DNA from: Methyloferula stellata AR4
GTDB lineage: Bacteria; Pseudomonadota; Alphaproteobacteria; Rhizobiales; Beijerinckiaceae
Length of the DNA: 64,000 nt
Direction: 5' to 3'
Assembly: GCF_000385335.1 (NCBI RefSeq)
Contig: NZ_ARWA01000001.1
Location: forward strand, 3,116,001-3,180,000
Numbering within the stretch: position 1 is the stretch's first letter; every line of letters begins with the position of its first letter. The notes beneath the pieces are model-generated. The model worked only from the letters and a program-made list of their open reading frames with translations, made no database searches and had not been told where the DNA came from. Positions 1-8,662 of the stretch are shown in pieces. Made by a program: the position numbers and the translations under genes.

Positions 1-142
1 CACCGATACACTCGCTGGCTGCCGCGCCATTCTCGATGGCGAGACCGACGACTGGGCCGAGAGTTCCCTCTACATGATCGGAACCCTGGAGGAGGCGCGA
101 CAAAAAGAGGCCAATGCCGCAAAGACCGGAGGCAAGGCATGA
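1..142 (+). CDS. atpD: F-type (N-ATPase) subunit beta, C-terminal end only
   Basis: The first 46 readable codons encode the end of an F1 beta subunit: a Cys-Arg-Ala segment, then [20 protein letters not shown], the usual beta-subunit tail. The start and the catalytic P-loop lie before the window. The stop (TGA 140-142) overlaps the atpC start at 139. The gene order that follows (C-Q-R-B-E-F-A-G) identifies the accessory N-ATPase operon rather than the housekeeping F1 operon (H-A-G-D-C), so this is the catalytic nucleotide-binding subunit of that complex. The family assignment is firm; sodium specificity is inferred from atpE. Confidence 0.93.
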   Translation, partial: TDTLAGCRAILDGETDDWAESSLYMIGTLEEARQKEANAAKTGGKA

Positions 143-561
143 AACTGCGCATCATCACGCCGCTGGCGGTCGTCGTCGACGTCGATGGCGTGGTGGCATT
201 GCGTGCGGAAGACAGCAGCGGCAGCTTCGGGATCCTGCCGCGGCATGCGGATTTCCTCACGAGCCTCGCGATCTCCGTCGTGAGCTGGAAGTGCACGGAG
301 GGAACCAGCCGCTATTGCGCCGTGCGCCGTGGCGTCCTCTCCGTGACTGGCGGCCAGGACATCGCCGTTGCAACCCGCGAGGCGGTCATAGGTGACGACC
401 TCGCGACACTCGAAGACACAGTTCTTGCCCGCTTCCGCGCCGATATCGAGACGGAGCGGACGGAACGCGTCGAGAGTACCCGACTGCAACTCGCCGCCAT
501 TCGTCAGATTATGCGCCATCTACAGTCGGACGGGCGCCAAGGCAGCGGGATTTTCGCATGA
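139..561 (+). CDS. atpC: F-type (N-ATPase) subunit epsilon
   Basis: A 140-residue epsilon subunit of the F1 central stalk. The N-terminal beta-sandwich contains the family pattern of a short hydrophobic strand, [20 protein letters not shown], and a strand [10 protein letters not shown]. The C-terminal third is a charged helical hairpin (roughly residues 85-140), which in the family regulates rotation and ATP hydrolysis. It overlaps atpD by 4 nt (ATGA) and atpQ by 4 nt, so translation is probably coupled along the operon. The position right after atpD is shared by N-ATPase and classical operons. Confidence 0.93.
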   Translation: MKLRIITPLAVVVDVDGVVALRAEDSSGSFGILPRHADFLTSLAISVVSWKCTEGTSRYCAVRRGVLSVTGGQDIAVATREAVIGDDLATLEDTVLARFRADIETERTERVESTRLQLAAIRQIMRHLQSDGRQGSGIFA

Positions 562-851
562 CCATGCCGGAGCCCGAGCCAGATGAGAAAGACCCCCTAC
601 TGGAAAACGTTCAACTGCGTGATGAGCGCCACAAGCGTTGGCTGCGTGAAGGCGACCCTTCGGTCGCCCGGCGTCTGGCCCAGATCGGCGTGCTGGGCTG
701 GATCATCGTCGTGCCTATGTTGATCGGCGTCTTCGTCGGCCGTTGGCTCGACCAAATGTTCAACTCCGGACTCTTCTACACGGCGCCGCTCTTGATGCTC
801 GGGGTCGCGCTCGGATGCTGGTCCGCTTGGAAATGGATGCAGAGCGCATGA
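558..851 (+). CDS. atpQ: N-ATPase AtpQ (AtpI-like membrane protein)
   Basis: A 97-residue protein with a charged N-terminus (about 1-40) and two predicted membrane segments (about 43-63 and 72-92) separated by a short loop with GRWLDQMF. This is the AtpI/Q type of small membrane protein that accompanies F-ATPase operons; AtpI is reported to help c-ring assembly or Mg uptake. In N-ATPases the Q gene sits between C and R, as here. Start and stop overlap both neighbours by 4 nt. The role in c-ring assembly is inferred from the family. Confidence 0.85.
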   Translation: MTMPEPEPDEKDPLLENVQLRDERHKRWLREGDPSVARRLAQIGVLGWIIVVPMLIGVFVGRWLDQMFNSGLFYTAPLLMLGVALGCWSAWKWMQSA

Positions 852-1153
852 GCCTCCTCGCTTTCAATGGCCTTCCTGCGTGGGCATGGGCCCTCGGCCT
901 CGCGGCGCATTTCGGCGCCGGAGTCGGACTGGGCCTTGTCTATTTTCGGGCTTTAATGTGGAACGCCCGGTTGTTTGCTTTGGGCGGTCGCGTGACGACG
1001 GCGATCGGTCTGATGATTGGCCGCTTCGCTCTTTTGGGCGTGCTGCTGATAGCGGCGAGTCTGGAAGGTGCCCTGCCGCTGCTCATTACGGCACTCGGCG
1101 TGCTCCTCGGCCGCTGGCTCGTCATGCGCAGAGCGATGGACACCGCATCATGA
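848..1153 (+). CDS. atpR: N-ATPase AtpR subunit
   Basis: About 101 residues with three hydrophobic segments and the C-terminal motif LLGRWLVMRR. Start chosen at the ATG at 848 because it overlaps the atpQ stop (ATGA), although the frame is open further upstream. AtpR is a small membrane protein found only in N-ATPase operons, between Q and B; it has been proposed to interact with the c subunit because it carries conserved Arg residues in membrane helices. Here Arg occurs around the second helix (GRVTTAIGLMIGR). Identification rests on position, size and hydropathy more than on a strong motif. Confidence 0.8.
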   Translation: MSLLAFNGLPAWAWALGLAAHFGAGVGLGLVYFRALMWNARLFALGGRVTTAIGLMIGRFALLGVLLIAASLEGALPLLITALGVLLGRWLVMRRAMDTAS

Positions 1154-1848
1154 GGTCACCACTCAGCAGCGTCACACTCTTTCATCTGGGCCCTGTTCCG
1201 ATCTCCGCCGGCGTCGTGACGACCTGGGCGATCATGGCGGTGCTGGTCATCGGCAGCATCATTGTCACCCGCAGGCTGTCGCTCGTGCCGTCAAAGGTGC
1301 AGGCGGCTTTCGAGCTGATCGTCGATGTGCTGGACAGTCAGATCCGCGCGACGATGCAGCTGGAGCCTGCGCCCTACCGCGCCTTTATCGGGACTTTGTT
1401 CGTCTTCATCTTTGTTGCCAATTGGTCCACACTCATACCGGGTGTCGAACCGCCGACAGCGCATCTTGAAACCGATGCCGCACTCGCGCTCCTCGTATTT
1501 GTGGCGGTGATCTGGTTCGGCATCCGGGCCGGCGGAATCGGCGGTTATCTCGCGACTTTCGCTTCGCCCAATCCGATCATGATTCCACTCAACTTCATCG
1601 AGAGCCTCACACGCACGTTCTCATTGCTTGTACGCCTGTTCGGGAATGTGATGAGCGGGGTCTTCGTGATTGGCATCGTTTTGTCGCTCGCGGGCCTTCT
1701 GGTGCCAATCCCGCTGATGGCGCTCGATCTCCTGACCGGGGCGGTGCAGGCCTATATTTTCGCGATCCTGGCGATGGTCTTCATTGCCGGGGCGATCAGC
1801 GAAACACAATCCAAACCAGACACATCCAGCCAAGGGACTCCTTTATGA
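1150..1848 (+). CDS. atpB: N-ATPase subunit a (ion channel)
   Basis: A 232-residue Fo subunit a, which provides the half-channels for ions facing the c-ring. The essential stator arginine is visible as R162 in SLLVRLFGNVMSG, and a late helix contains the usual Gln-Ala-Tyr-Ile-Phe pattern (VQAYIFAILAMVF). Start at 1150 overlaps the atpR stop by 4 nt; a longer upstream frame exists but would run through atpR. The stop overlaps the atpE start. About five to six membrane helices are expected, and the length is in the usual range. Confidence 0.93.
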   Translation: MRSPLSSVTLFHLGPVPISAGVVTTWAIMAVLVIGSIIVTRRLSLVPSKVQAAFELIVDVLDSQIRATMQLEPAPYRAFIGTLFVFIFVANWSTLIPGVEPPTAHLETDAALALLVFVAVIWFGIRAGGIGGYLATFASPNPIMIPLNFIESLTRTFSLLVRLFGNVMSGVFVIGIVLSLAGLLVPIPLMALDLLTGAVQAYIFAILAMVFIAGAISETQSKPDTSSQGTPL

Positions 1849-2090
1849 ACTGGCTAGCCTTCGTCAGCATCATCTCGGCCGCTGTGGCGGTCTCGTTCGG
1901 GGCGATCGGCCCGGCGCTCGCCGAAGGGCGCGCGGTGGCTGCCGCCATGGACGCCATCGCACGCCAACCCGAGGCGGCCAACACTATCTCGCGCACATTA
2001 TTCGTCGGTCTTGCGATGATCGAGACCATGGCAATCTATTGCCTCGTGATCGCGCTGCTTCTGCTGTTCGCCAACCCGCTGTTGAAATGA
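1845..2090 (+). CDS. atpE: N-ATPase subunit c, predicted Na+-binding
   Basis: An 81-residue two-helix rotor subunit with the polar loop ARQPEA (residues 39-44). The ion site is readable by comparison with Ilyobacter tartaricus c (Q32, V63, E65, S66, Y70): here the equivalents are E27 (in ALAEGRA), M58, E60, T61 and Y65 (in MIETMAIY). Glu at the Q32 position together with E60-T61-Y65 is the double-carboxylate signature described for N-ATPases and points to Na+ coupling. Ion specificity is inferred from these residues. Overlaps atpB by 4 nt; 4 nt separate it from atpF. Confidence 0.93.
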   Translation: MNWLAFVSIISAAVAVSFGAIGPALAEGRAVAAAMDAIARQPEAANTISRTLFVGLAMIETMAIYCLVIALLLLFANPLLK

Positions 2091-2094
2091 CGCC

Positions 2095-2838
2095 ATGACG
2101 ATCGATTGGTGGACACTTGGTATCCAGACCATCAACGTCATCATTCTGATGTGGCTGCTCGGGCGCTTCTTCTGGCGTCCGGTTGCTGCCATGATCGAGC
2201 AGCGTCGTACCGAGGCGCAGCAGATTTTGACCGAGGCCGAGTCAAAGCGTAGTCAAGCTGCCGCCGCGCTTGCCGGGATCGAGCAAACGCGCGCTGGCTT
2301 CGTGCAGGAGCGCGAAGCAATCCTGGCCGCCGCGCATCAGGCTGCCGAGCAGACCCGGACCGAGCGCCTTGATCAAGCCGCCAAGGAGGCTGCCTCCCTG
2401 GAAGCTGCTGCAAAGGCTGCCATCGAGAAAGAAAAGGACGCGGCCGAAAAGGCCTGGGCCGAGCGGGCGAGCCGTCTGGCTGTCGAAATCGCAGAGCGCC
2501 TTGCGGCCCGCCTGGACGGGCCGGCCGTTCAGGCCGCTTTCCTGGATTGGCTTCTCAAGGAGATTCAGGCGCTACCTGAACCGGTGCGACAGACCATGGT
2601 GGGAAATGGTGTCGAACTCGAAGCGATCTGCGCGACGCCCATCGAGCCCGCCAATCAGGCACGCTACCGGGAGCTGATCGGCAAGGCATTTGGCGCGCAT
2701 CCAGAGATAGTCTTCAAGGTCGATCCGACGCTTATCGCCGGCTTGGAGCTGCACGGTCCCCATCTTGTCGTCAGCAATAGCTGGCGCTCCGATCTCACTA
2801 AAATCCTGGCGGAGCTCATGCATGACAAGCGGTCCTGA
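2095..2838 (+). CDS. atpF: N-ATPase subunit b with delta-like C-terminus
   Basis: A 247-residue stator subunit, far longer than the ~156 residues of E. coli b. Residues 5-23 form the membrane anchor, followed by a long Ala/Glu/Lys-rich helix (about 30-150, [20 protein letters not shown] type). The last ~90 residues are not b-like: the segment [20 protein letters not shown] near the end resembles the conserved end of the delta (OSCP) subunit (VDPSLIGG...). The operon has no separate atpH, so this C-terminus may connect the stalk to F1 as delta does elsewhere. The fusion reading is mine; the b assignment is secure. Overlaps the atpA start by 17 nt. Confidence 0.9.
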   Translation: MTIDWWTLGIQTINVIILMWLLGRFFWRPVAAMIEQRRTEAQQILTEAESKRSQAAAALAGIEQTRAGFVQEREAILAAAHQAAEQTRTERLDQAAKEAASLEAAAKAAIEKEKDAAEKAWAERASRLAVEIAERLAARLDGPAVQAAFLDWLLKEIQALPEPVRQTMVGNGVELEAICATPIEPANQARYRELIGKAFGAHPEIVFKVDPTLIAGLELHGPHLVVSNSWRSDLTKILAELMHDKRS

Positions 2839-4384
2839 CACAAAGAAGGACGCCTGGCTTGAGCATGCAAAGGCCAAGCTCGACGCCGCCGCGCTCGGCG
2901 CGCAGGTCGAACAAATCGGCAGGGTCGAAGAAGTAGGCGACGGGATAGCGCTGATTTCCGGGCTCCCCGAAGTCCGGCTCGACGAACTCCTGCTTTTTGA
3001 CAAGGGTCAGTTCGGCTTCGCTCAGGTGCTTGAACGTAATCGGATCGGCTGTGTCCTGCTGGACGATGTGGATGTCATCGAGGCGGGCGACTCGGTGCGC
3101 GGGACCGGTGACGTGGTGCGCGTGCCAGTCGGCCCGGCCCTGCTTGGCCGTATCGTCGATCCGCTCGGCCGCCCACTCGACGACAAGGGGCCGATCGCCG
3201 CGGATACGTTGGAACCGATCGAGCGCCCAGCGCCGGCCATCATCGACCGCGACCTCGTCACTCAGCCGGTTCAAACCGGGCTTGTCGCGATTGATACACT
3301 CTTCGCGCTCGGCCGCGGCCAGCGCGAACTCATTATTGGCGACCGCGCCATCGGCAAGACGACGATCGCCGTGGATACGATCATCAATCAGAAGACGAGC
3401 GACATCATCTGCGTCTATGTCGCGGTTGGCCAAAAGAGTTCGAGCGTTCGCCGCGCCATCGATGCAATCCAAGCCGGCGGCGCGGCCGGGCGCTGGATTA
3501 TCGTCGTAGCAGCGGCCGCGAGTTCGCCCGGCTTGCAATGGATCGCGCCTTTCGCCGGCTTCACCATGGCCGAATATTTCCGCGATCGCGGTCAGCATGC
3601 TCTCATCGTGATCGACGACCTGACAAAACATGCCGCGACCCATCGTGAGATCGCACTCCTCACGCGACAATCGCCCGGCCGTGAAGCCTATCCGGGTGAT
3701 GTGTTCTACGTGCATGCGCGGCTTTTGGAACGGGCCGCGAAACTTTCCAAAGAAAAGGGTGGCGGCTCCTTGACCGCGCTGCCGATCGCCGAGACCGATG
3801 CCGGCAATCTCAGTGCCTATATCCCGACCAACCTGATCTCGATCACCGACGGCCAGATCGTGCTCAATAGCAAGCTCTTTCACGAGGGGCAGAAGCCTTC
3901 CGTGGACGTCGGAACCAGCGTGAGCCGGGTCGGCGGCAAGACCCAGGCTCATGCACTCCGGGAGGCGGCAGAGACGCTGCGTCTCGACTATGCGCAATTC
4001 CTCGAACTGGAGATGTTTACAAGGTTCGGGGGCATGCCCGACACGCGGGTCCGCCAAGAACTGACACGAGGTGCGCGGATCCGCGCAATCCTCAATCAAC
4101 CGCAGCACGCTCCGCTACGCCTCGCCGATGAAGTCGCACTTGTTCTTGCGGTCCAATCGGGTCTGCTCGACCAACTTCCTTTAGCAGCCATCATCGGATT
4201 TCGGGCAGGCCTGAGTGATGCGCTCGATCACGGCGCAGCGGATGCGGTTCGCCTGATCCAGGAAACCGGCACGCTCGACGGCGCGCGGAAGCAGACATTG
4301 TGCGAGGCGCTCCAGCATTATGTTCAGACCGTCACGTCAAGCCTGCCGCCCACGACGCATCCAGAAACGATTGGGCAGCCATGA
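2822..4384 (+). CDS. atpA: N-ATPase subunit alpha
   Basis: A 520-residue F1 alpha subunit. The P-loop is GDRAIGKT (residues 173-180; the usual family form is GDRQTGKT). Other family blocks are [12 protein letters not shown] (109-120), the [20 protein letters not shown] region, and a late [16 protein letters not shown] segment. Start at ATG 2822 is chosen because alpha N-termini begin about there; the frame is open upstream but would lie inside atpF. Length is standard. It forms the alpha3beta3 head with AtpD. The stop overlaps the atpG start by 4 nt. Confidence 0.95.
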   Translation: MTSGPDTKKDAWLEHAKAKLDAAALGAQVEQIGRVEEVGDGIALISGLPEVRLDELLLFDKGQFGFAQVLERNRIGCVLLDDVDVIEAGDSVRGTGDVVRVPVGPALLGRIVDPLGRPLDDKGPIAADTLEPIERPAPAIIDRDLVTQPVQTGLVAIDTLFALGRGQRELIIGDRAIGKTTIAVDTIINQKTSDIICVYVAVGQKSSSVRRAIDAIQAGGAAGRWIIVVAAAASSPGLQWIAPFAGFTMAEYFRDRGQHALIVIDDLTKHAATHREIALLTRQSPGREAYPGDVFYVHARLLERAAKLSKEKGGGSLTALPIAETDAGNLSAYIPTNLISITDGQIVLNSKLFHEGQKPSVDVGTSVSRVGGKTQAHALREAAETLRLDYAQFLELEMFTRFGGMPDTRVRQELTRGARIRAILNQPQHAPLRLADEVALVLAVQSGLLDQLPLAAIIGFRAGLSDALDHGAADAVRLIQETGTLDGARKQTLCEALQHYVQTVTSSLPPTTHPETIGQP

Positions 4385-5235
4385 CCGAACGTCTCACGGA
4401 TATCAACGCGCGCATCGATGGCATCCGTCAGCTTGGCGAAGTGGTCAATGCGATGCGTGGCATCGCCGCGGCGCGCGCGCAGCAGGCGCGCGGCCAGCTC
4501 GCCGCAATCGACAGTTATGCGGCAACCATAGCGGTTGCCGTCGGGCGAGCCCTTGTCTTGGCACCTGCCGCGCGCGCTGACGGCATCGCTAAAGCAAGTC
4601 AGCCCGCGCTCGTGCTATTTTGCGCCGAGCAAGGATTTGCCGGTGCCTTCAGCGAACGCGTGTTCGATGCTGCGGGCGCTGACCTTGCCACGTCCGAAGT
4701 GTTCTTGATTGGCACAAGAGGCGCCGCTGTCGCGGCCCAGCGAAACGTCGCTGTTTGTTGGAAGAACGCGATGCCGTCGCATTCGCAAGGCATACCGAAG
4801 CTCGCAGACAGGATTGGTGAAGCGCTTTACGCCCGCATCGCCGCGGGAGAGATCGACCAGCTCGATGCCGTCTTCAGTCAATGGCAGCCGGGGCACGGCA
4901 ACCATGTGGAACGTCGCCGTTTGTTTCCCTTCGACATGCAAGCCTTTCCACAGCCGGCGAATACCGATGCGCCTCTTCTAAACCTGGCACCATTGACGCT
5001 GCTGAGCCAACTTACCGCAGAATATATGCACGCGCAGCTTTGCAACGCGGCGCTCCACGCTTTCGCAGCGGAGAATGAAGCGCGCATGGAAGCGATGGCC
5101 GCGGCACACAATCAGGTCGAGCGCCAATTGTCCTCTTTGCTGGGAGCGCAGCGGCTCGTGCGGCAAGAAGAAATCACCGAGGAAATCATCGAACTTGCCG
5201 CTGGCGAGACAGCGAGCCATTCGGAATTTAGGTGA
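4381..5235 (+). CDS. atpG: N-ATPase subunit gamma
   Basis: A 284-residue central-stalk subunit. The N-terminal helix ([20 protein letters not shown], about residues 12-31) and the C-terminal helix (about 215-275, ending [13 protein letters not shown]) are the two strands of the gamma coiled coil; the C-terminal QEEITEEI(I/L)E motif is characteristic. Start at 4381 overlaps the atpA stop. It is the last gene of the N-ATPase operon; the next gene is on the opposite strand 10 nt away, with no obvious hairpin terminator between. Confidence 0.93.
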   Translation: MTERLTDINARIDGIRQLGEVVNAMRGIAAARAQQARGQLAAIDSYAATIAVAVGRALVLAPAARADGIAKASQPALVLFCAEQGFAGAFSERVFDAAGADLATSEVFLIGTRGAAVAAQRNVAVCWKNAMPSHSQGIPKLADRIGEALYARIAAGEIDQLDAVFSQWQPGHGNHVERRRLFPFDMQAFPQPANTDAPLLNLAPLTLLSQLTAEYMHAQLCNAALHAFAAENEARMEAMAAAHNQVERQLSSLLGAQRLVRQEEITEEIIELAAGETASHSEFR

Positions 5236-5244
5236 CACCCCCGC

Positions 5245-5685
5245 TCAATATCTAATCAGCACGACCCCGAGGATCAGGCACGCCGCACCGGCGAGCCTGA
5301 CCGGGTTTGCGTCATGTTGCGGGACGCCCAGAAAGCCGAAATGATCGAAGGCCAGCGATCCGAACATTTGGCCGACGACGAAGAGCGCGACGACCGTCGC
5401 GGCGCCTAAGCGCGGCACCATGAAGATCGCGCTGCCGATGAAGATCGCGCCGAATAAACCGCCCAGCCAAGAATACCAGGGGACGCGCGCGACAACGTCT
5501 TTCGTCAACCATGGCTCGCCGAAGGCCGCCGTCATGGTCAGCATCACAAGCGCGCCGCAGAGATAGTTGATGGCGCCCGCCCACCAGGGCGAGCCGATTT
5601 GACCGCGCAGGTTGGCGTTCAGCACCTGTTGCATGACGAGGCTTATGCCCGCGCCGACGACGACCAGATAGGATCCTAAATTCAT
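5245..5685 (-). CDS. DMT-type transporter, DUF606/YdcZ family
   Basis: A 146-residue integral membrane protein with about five hydrophobic segments, beginning MNLGSYLVVVGAGISLVMQQ and containing LNANLRGQIGSPWWAGAIN, the conserved start of DUF606 (YdcZ) drug/metabolite-type transporters. These are half-size proteins that probably dimerise; substrates are generally unknown. It is the last gene of a minus-strand run VanX-like peptidase - AraC regulator - transporter, so export or uptake linked to the regulator is likely. Convergent with atpG, with only 9 nt between the stops. Confidence 0.8.
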   Translation of the reverse strand: MNLGSYLVVVGAGISLVMQQVLNANLRGQIGSPWWAGAINYLCGALVMLTMTAAFGEPWLTKDVVARVPWYSWLGGLFGAIFIGSAIFMVPRLGAATVVALFVVGQMFGSLAFDHFGFLGVPQHDANPVRLAGAACLILGVVLIRY

Positions 5686-5746
5686 GCCTCTGTTCTCCTA
5701 TTCGCTTGATAGGAAAACGGCACCGGCCCGTCTGGAACGTTTGTGA

Positions 5747-6484
5747 TTAAATCTGATGATTGGCGCGATAGCGCCCCGGCGTACAACCAAAGGCGCGGCG
5801 AAACAGACGGCCAAAATGGCTCTGGTCGGCAAAGCCCGTCTCGACGGCGACGGCGGCGACCGCCTCGCCCTGCCGCAGCAGATCGCGTGCGCGGTTGAGC
5901 CTCGCTGCCAGCCTGAAGGCATGTGGCGGCATGCCATGGCGCTCGGTGAATCTGCGCGAGAAACTTTCGCGGCTCTGTCCCATTCGCTTCGCCAAGACGC
6001 CGACAGACTCGCGGCCCTCAGTGCGGATCGGAATGGCTTTCGCCCTCTCGGTTTCGTCAAAACATCGCCGGTGCCGCCGGACGATCTCCGCAAGGTCTGG
6101 CATGTCGAGACACCCGGCCGTCTTCCACAGGTCTTCGATATCCGCCGTCAGCGCGGCAACCTCATAGTCGCCTGGCGGCAGATAGGCATTGAAGCTCGAA
6201 AGATCGGGCGAGCCCGCAAGCGATTGATGCGGAACACCCGCCTCTATGCAGGCGCATTGCCCGGCCGACAAAACGATGATCTCGTTGCCCATCCGAAACG
6301 CGCGCTGCCCGGACAGAACGAAGCTGATCTGAAGCTCGTCATGGAAATGCGGCGCGAGGCCCTGGCTGCCGTCGAAAATACCAAGCTCGGAAATGCCTTC
6401 GATCTGCGGCCGGCGGTAAATCCATCCGGCGCTTCCGCCGTGAGGCGCGGCGGTGCCGGCTCGCATCGATGAATGTTCGATCAT
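5747..6484 (-). CDS. AraC-family transcriptional regulator
   Basis: About 245 residues. The N-terminal half is a cupin-like AraC ligand domain (HFHDELQISFVLSGQRAFRM, then a CIEAGVPHQS strand). The C-terminal ~90 residues carry two helix-turn-helix motifs, the second being VAVETGFADQSHFGRLFRRA followed by GCTPGRYR. Start chosen at ATG 6484 (MIEHSS), 10 nt after the stop of the upstream peptidase gene; an extended frame to 6583 would overlap that gene. It probably controls the neighbouring transporter, since AraC-exporter pairs of this kind are common. Ligand unknown. Confidence 0.88.
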   Translation of the reverse strand: MIEHSSMRAGTAAPHGGSAGWIYRRPQIEGISELGIFDGSQGLAPHFHDELQISFVLSGQRAFRMGNEIIVLSAGQCACIEAGVPHQSLAGSPDLSSFNAYLPPGDYEVAALTADIEDLWKTAGCLDMPDLAEIVRRHRRCFDETERAKAIPIRTEGRESVGVLAKRMGQSRESFSRRFTERHGMPPHAFRLAARLNRARDLLRQGEAVAAVAVETGFADQSHFGRLFRRAFGCTPGRYRANHQI

Positions 6485-6494
6485 CACAACCGCA

Positions 6495-7190
6495 TCACTC
6501 CACCTCGAAATCGACCGGCTTCGGATCGCTGACGCCCTTATAAGTGAAGTGCCACCATTCGTTCGGTAGATTTTCAAATCCATGTTTCGTCATGAGCGCG
6601 ACGAGCCGGTCGCGGTTGTGCCGCGCATCGCCCTTGATGCTCGGATCGGCCGTCGTCGATTTATCGTCGAATAGGTCGAAAGGCGTGCCGAAATCGAGGC
6701 CTTCGAAGGCGAGATCGACGGCACATCCCGTCGTATGGGTCGAGGCTTTCGCGATATAACCAAGATCGAAGAGCTTGGCTTTCTCGACGCGTGGATAATA
6801 GGCTTCTTTCATCCTCTGATCGGCTTCGTCCTGCGACCAGGCAATGAAGGCCTTGGTCGCGGCGGGCGGCCGATAGCAATCGTAGACCACGAGCCGCACC
6901 CCTTCCCGCGCGGCCTCCTCTTGTGCGGCGGCCAGCGCCTGCGCCGCCTCGGTCCGGAGCCAGCAGCGCGGCGCGGCATATCCCGGCACCGGCCGGCCGA
7001 TAAAATTGTCCGGGCCGGCATAGCGCATGTCCTGATGAATTTGCGGTGCAATATCGGCGAGCCGCACGAAGCCTTTCGGCGGAAGAGCCTTTGCGAAAGC
7101 GACCCCGACACCACCGGCGATCACGCAAAGCCCGATCAACGAGACCGCGGCGAGAGTAGAATCCATGCTGGTCAACCTTTTGGATATCAA
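6495..7190 (-). CDS. ddpX: D-alanyl-D-alanine dipeptidase, VanX/DdpX type
   Basis: A 231-residue zinc peptidase of family M15D that hydrolyses D-Ala-D-Ala, recycling cell-wall dipeptide or, in resistance clusters, depleting it. The zinc site reads STHTTGCAVDL (SxHxxGxAxD) and EWWH near the C-terminus; YDCYRPP supplies the conserved Arg. An N-terminal hydrophobic stretch (about residues 12-33) suggests export or anchoring. An internal ATG at 7166 is an alternative start that keeps the signal. No vanA/vanH is nearby, so recycling of periplasmic dipeptide is more likely than glycopeptide resistance. First gene of the run with the AraC and DMT genes. Confidence 0.87.
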   Translation of the reverse strand: MISKRLTSMDSTLAAVSLIGLCVIAGGVGVAFAKALPPKGFVRLADIAPQIHQDMRYAGPDNFIGRPVPGYAAPRCWLRTEAAQALAAAQEEAAREGVRLVVYDCYRPPAATKAFIAWSQDEADQRMKEAYYPRVEKAKLFDLGYIAKASTHTTGCAVDLAFEGLDFGTPFDLFDDKSTTADPSIKGDARHNRDRLVALMTKHGFENLPNEWWHFTYKGVSDPKPVDFEVE

Positions 7191-7362
7191 TTGCTTTTTG
7201 GTGCGCGCTTAGAGACATAATCGACAGAGTCTCAGGCCAAAATAGGACCAAGATCTTTCCCGATCGTGCCGCGTCGCGTACGGAAAATCGCCACGGCCGC
7301 ATCTTGTTATGCAACAGAGAGGTGCCACATCATAACCGCCGGTAGATTAGCGGAGCGGCGAC

Positions 7363-7839
7363 ATGAGCGATTCGAGCGGTTTTTCCAGAACGTCCCCTGC
7401 CCCCTTCCAATGGCAGTTGCACTTGCCTCCGGCTGCGCTCGCTGGCGTACGGACGCGCCGCATCATCGCCGTCTGCCTGGATCTGATCCTGGTTTCCGTG
7501 CTGGTCGCGGCCTTGTGGTTTGTCCTTATCGTCCTGACGTTCGGCGTGGCGCTGTTTGTCCTGCCGCCGCTGTTTCCCTTCGTCGCCTTTTTTTATAACG
7601 GATTTACCGTGTCGGGCTGGCGCATGGCGACGCCAGGCATGAAGGCTATGGACCTTGAAATGCGCCTGACCGACGGCTCGTCCGTGCCGTTCCTCTATGC
7701 TGCAGTGCACGCGGTATTGTTTTATTTGAGCTGGTTCTTTACCGGCGGTTTAATCTTGATCGTCTCTCTTTTCACAGCCGATAAGAGATGCTTGCATGAC
7801 ATTTTTTCCGGGGTCATTGTAACGCGACGCGCCAATTGA
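7363..7839 (+). CDS. RDD family membrane protein
   Basis: A 158-residue protein starting at ATG 7363, with Ala-Gly-Val-Arg-Thr-Arg-Arg before the first helix (an RDD-like motif), two strongly hydrophobic segments (about 35-75) and a third near 110-135, and the family pattern GWRMATPGMKAMDLEMR between helices. RDD proteins have no established general function; some act in Na+/H+ exchange or as assembly factors. It lies 37 nt upstream of bpt on the same strand, an arrangement that may be co-transcribed. Confidence 0.82.
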   Translation: MSDSSGFSRTSPAPFQWQLHLPPAALAGVRTRRIIAVCLDLILVSVLVAALWFVLIVLTFGVALFVLPPLFPFVAFFYNGFTVSGWRMATPGMKAMDLEMRLTDGSSVPFLYAAVHAVLFYLSWFFTGGLILIVSLFTADKRCLHDIFSGVIVTRRAN

Positions 7840-7876
7840 TCCTGGCTGGGATCGTGGCTTTGGGAGCTAAACGCGC

Positions 7877-8617
7877 TTGACCCGGGAACCCCGCGACGCA
7901 CCGCAGTTCTACCTGACCGCGCCGACGCCCTGCCCTTATTTGCCGGGCCAGGAAGAGCGCAAAGTTTTTACCCATCTGATCGGCCGCCGCGCGGTGGCTC
8001 TGAATGACGCATTGACCCAATCGGGCTTCCGCCGCTCGCAGACGATCGCCTATAGGCCCGCCTGCGAGACGTGCCGCGCCTGCGTTTCGGTTCGGGTTCT
8101 CGTCGACGAATTCAAGCTGTCGAAGGGCTTTCGCCGGGTTCTCGAACATAATCAGGATCTCGTCGGCACGGTCGTGCGCCCCGAGCCGACTGCCGAGCAA
8201 TATTCGCTGTTTCGCACCTATCTCGATGCCCGCCACTCAGGCGGCGGTATGGCCGATATGAGCGTGCTCGATTATTCCATGATGATCGAGGACAGCCATG
8301 TCGAAAGCCGGCTGGTCGAATATCGCGCCACCAATGCGTTTATGTCCGGCAACTCCAAAGGCCCCTTGGTGGCGGTCTGTCTGACCGACCTTCTGTCGGA
8401 CGGGCTCTCCATGGTCTATTCCTTCTACGAGCCCGGCATTCAAGCGCGCTCGCTCGGCACCTATATGATCCTCGATCATATCGAACGCGCCCGCCGTCTC
8501 GGCCTGCCACATGTCTATCTCGGCTATTGGGTCGAGGGCTCGAAGAAAATGGCCTATAAAGGCCGCTTCCTGCCGCAGGAGCGCCTGGTCATGAACGGCT
8601 GGGAACGGGCCGTCTAA
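7877..8617 (+). CDS. bpt: Aspartate/glutamate leucyltransferase (Bpt)
   Basis: A 246-residue aminoacyl-tRNA-protein transferase that adds Leu to N-terminal Asp or Glu, marking proteins for ClpS/ClpAP (N-end rule). Family marks: [16 protein letters not shown] near the start, the Cys-rich [13 protein letters not shown], and the GNAT-like core ending [20 protein letters not shown]. The start is a TTG at 7877, the first start codon giving the normal N-terminus; no ATG fits. Length matches the family. Confidence 0.93.
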   Translation: MTREPRDAPQFYLTAPTPCPYLPGQEERKVFTHLIGRRAVALNDALTQSGFRRSQTIAYRPACETCRACVSVRVLVDEFKLSKGFRRVLEHNQDLVGTVVRPEPTAEQYSLFRTYLDARHSGGGMADMSVLDYSMMIEDSHVESRLVEYRATNAFMSGNSKGPLVAVCLTDLLSDGLSMVYSFYEPGIQARSLGTYMILDHIERARRLGLPHVYLGYWVEGSKKMAYKGRFLPQERLVMNGWERAV

Positions 8618-8662
8618 ATCCGGCACCGCGCCCACTCCGCTCGAACCGGCGTCTCTACTCTA

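Noticed and set aside
2816-4108. A 430-codon minus-strand frame
   Set aside because: Antisense of atpA, which is clearly the real gene.
1-5235. The housekeeping F1Fo ATP synthase operon
   Set aside because: Gene order with Q and R, absence of atpH and the double-Glu c subunit identify the accessory N-ATPase.
6495-7190. A glycopeptide-resistance (van) cluster
   Set aside because: Only the VanX-like enzyme is present; no vanA, vanH, vanR or vanS genes are nearby.
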